This document shows positions 63,093-64,000 of a stretch of DNA of 64,000 bases, piece after piece. Under the pieces are notes generated by a model. It did not search any database and was not told where the DNA came from. It saw only the letters and a program-made list of their open reading frames with translations. A program made the position numbers and the translations under genes. The stretch's first letter is position 1. Every line of letters begins with the position of its first letter. The DNA comes from Saccharopolyspora flava (GTDB lineage Bacteria > Actinomycetota > Actinomycetes > Mycobacteriales > Pseudonocardiaceae). The stretch covers positions 124,001-188,000 of the forward strand of contig NZ_FOZX01000007.1 in NCBI RefSeq assembly GCF_900116135.1, in the 5' to 3' direction.

Positions 63093-63709
63093 GCCGGCGT
63101 TCCTTCCTGGAGCGGGGGCGGGTGGCCGAGCGCGGGCAGGATCGCTTGGTCGACGATCGCGATGAGCGCGTCGGCGTCCGGTGTCCTTCCGGTGTCGAGC
63201 TGGTGCTTGAGCACCAGTGCTTCGCCGATGTCGACGACGACCGGGGTGACCAGCCGGGGGTCGATGGCGCCGCGCGCGGCGTAGTGGTGGATGACGGTGC
63301 TGGTGAAGCGGTTGCCGTGCGTGTCGAAGACCCGGGTGTAGAGGGCTTCGACGAGATCGGGCCGGCGTCGGCGTTCGGCGAGGATCGCCGCCACCGCCGG
63401 CGCATTCGGACCTTCGAGCCAGCCGACCAGTTGCTCGAGAGCCCGCAGGAGATCCGCGCGCAGCGCATCGCCTTTGAAGGAGACCTGTTCGACGGGCATG
63501 GCTTCCGCCAGCGCGTCGAGCAGCAGGTCCTCGACCGAGGACCAGTGCCGGTAGAGGGAGGTCTTGGCGACCTTGGCGCGCCGGGCGACCCCTTCGATCG
63601 ACAGCCTGCCCAGTCCCTGTTCCGTCGTCTCGGCGATGACCGCTGCGCGGCAGGCCTCGTGCAGGTCCGCGGCTGAGCGTCGACGAGCTGGTGGTTCTTG
63701 CGTGCACAT
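63089..63709 (-). CDS. TetR-family regulator
   Basis: A 206-residue TetR protein. The HTH is in GLGRLSIEGVARRAKVAKTS, then LYRHWSSVEDLLLDA; the C-terminal domain has the TetR_C wording PNAPAVAAILAERRRRPDLVEAL. I choose ATG 63709 (MCTQEPPARRR); a TTG at 63745 would run into the operator repeats. It overlaps the glycosidase gene by four bases and presumably controls the pair through the repeats upstream. Confidence 0.88.
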   Translation of the reverse strand: MCTQEPPARRRSAADLHEACRAAVIAETTEQGLGRLSIEGVARRAKVAKTSLYRHWSSVEDLLLDALAEAMPVEQVSFKGDALRADLLRALEQLVGWLEGPNAPAVAAILAERRRRPDLVEALYTRVFDTHGNRFTSTVIHHYAARGAIDPRLVTPVVVDIGEALVLKHQLDTGRTPDADALIAIVDQAILPALGHPPPLQEGTPA

Positions 63710-63719
63710 GCCCGTCAAT

Positions 63720-63761
63720 GTAGATACGGCACCGTAGCTACGCAACCGTAGCTACTGGTGG
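63720..63761. promoter_or_regulatory. three 14-bp operator repeats upstream of tetR-glycosidase
   Basis: GTAGATACGGCACC, GTAGCTACGCAACC and GTAGCTACTGGTGG stand head to tail at 63720, 63734 and 63748; the GTAGCTAC core is itself a palindrome. They lie just upstream of the TetR start, as autorepressor sites do. Confidence 0.55.
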
Positions 63762-63842
63762 GCTGAGCGGCTTGTGGGGGTGGTGACGTGGTCATAGATT
63801 GGCCGGACGTGCGGTGAGAGCTGCCTCGATGAGGAGGATCTC

Positions 63843-64000
63843 GTGAGTGCTGTCCCCGTGTACGGCGCGATTGAGCACTGGGTTGAGGTCGCGCCGGATC
63901 GCGAAGCGCTGGTCTTCGGGGAGCGGAGCTGGAGCTGGGCTGAGCTCGACCGGCGGGTTCGGCGGGTTGCGGGTGCGCTGCGCGCGGCCGGCGTCGAGCC
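63843..64000 (+). CDS. N-terminus of an AMP-dependent acyl-CoA synthetase/ligase (partial)
   Basis: GTG 63843 after AGGAGG opens MSAVPVYGAIEHWVEVAPDR, then EALVFGERSWSWAELDRRVR and VAGALRAAGVE, the standard start of ANL-family ligases. Only about 52 residues lie inside the window, so the substrate and full length are not visible. It is divergent from the TetR/glycosidase unit. Confidence 0.8.
   Translation, partial: MSAVPVYGAIEHWVEVAPDREALVFGERSWSWAELDRRVRRVAGALRAAGVE

Overview
High-GC DNA with many GTG/TTG starts, ATGA/GTGA gene overlaps and actinobacterial protein families (a DUF574-type methyltransferase, an F420-type PPOX protein, a GAF/PucR-type regulator, a DUF6152 exported protein). 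It reads as an actinomycete chromosome. A Pseudonocardiaceae-like host (Saccharopolyspora, Amycolatopsis or a relative) is my guess from overall style, not something the sequence proves.

Layout. (1) 1-14.5 kb is ordinary catabolic and exported-enzyme chromosome: the end of a sugar dehydrogenase, an aldo/keto reductase, a LacI regulator with a palindromic operator, a Zn-alcohol dehydrogenase and sugar MFS porter, a repeat-rich 0.9-kb gap, an acyl-CoA synthetase, a GAF/PucR-type regulator, an MHS-family transporter, a tannase-type esterase, a lipase and a DUF574 methyltransferase. (2) 14.6-27.9 kb is a 13.3-kb island. An intact tRNA-Pro(GGG) stands at its left end and a 44-bp copy of the tRNA 3' part (43/44 identical) at its right end. 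Inside, after a scarred edge, lies a tightly overlapped operon for uptake and non-phosphorylative oxidation of a galactose-like sugar: ABC importer, two dehydrogenases, lactonase, galactonate dehydratase, KDG-type kinase, KDPGal-type aldolase and a FadR-like regulator. (3) 27.9-30.1 kb is a poorly coding stretch with a TetR/small-membrane-protein pair and truncated gene remnants. (4) 30.1-61.0 kb is a single-direction biosynthetic operon. (5) 61-64 kb holds a small membrane protein, a TetR/glycoside-hydrolase pair and the start of an acyl-CoA ligase.

The main find is region 4: an AT-less (trans-AT) type I PKS cluster with the full signature of glutarimide polyketides. It has a discrete AT, a free ACP, an AsnB-like amidotransferase, and one 6,593-residue PKS with five modules: KS-DH-KR-ACP, KS-B-ACP (branching module), KS-KR-ACP, KS-ACP and KS-DH-KR-MT-ACP-ACP, ending in a condensation domain. 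It continues with an old-yellow-enzyme reductase, an SDR, a P450, a discrete carboxylic acid reductase (A-T-R), a SnoaL/NTF2-like protein and a quinone-oxidoreductase-like MDR. Working the chain through the modules gives glutarimide-CH2-CH(OH)-CH2-CO-CH2-CH=C(CH3)-COOH. Reduction of the acid to the aldehyde and intramolecular aldol closure would give a phenol of the actiphenol type, and ene/keto reductions would lead to a cycloheximide-type cyclohexanone. The cluster thus looks like a cycloheximide/actiphenol-family pathway. Three features need explaining: the terminal condensation domain, the separate acid reductase, and one C-methyltransferase where the known compounds carry two ring methyls.
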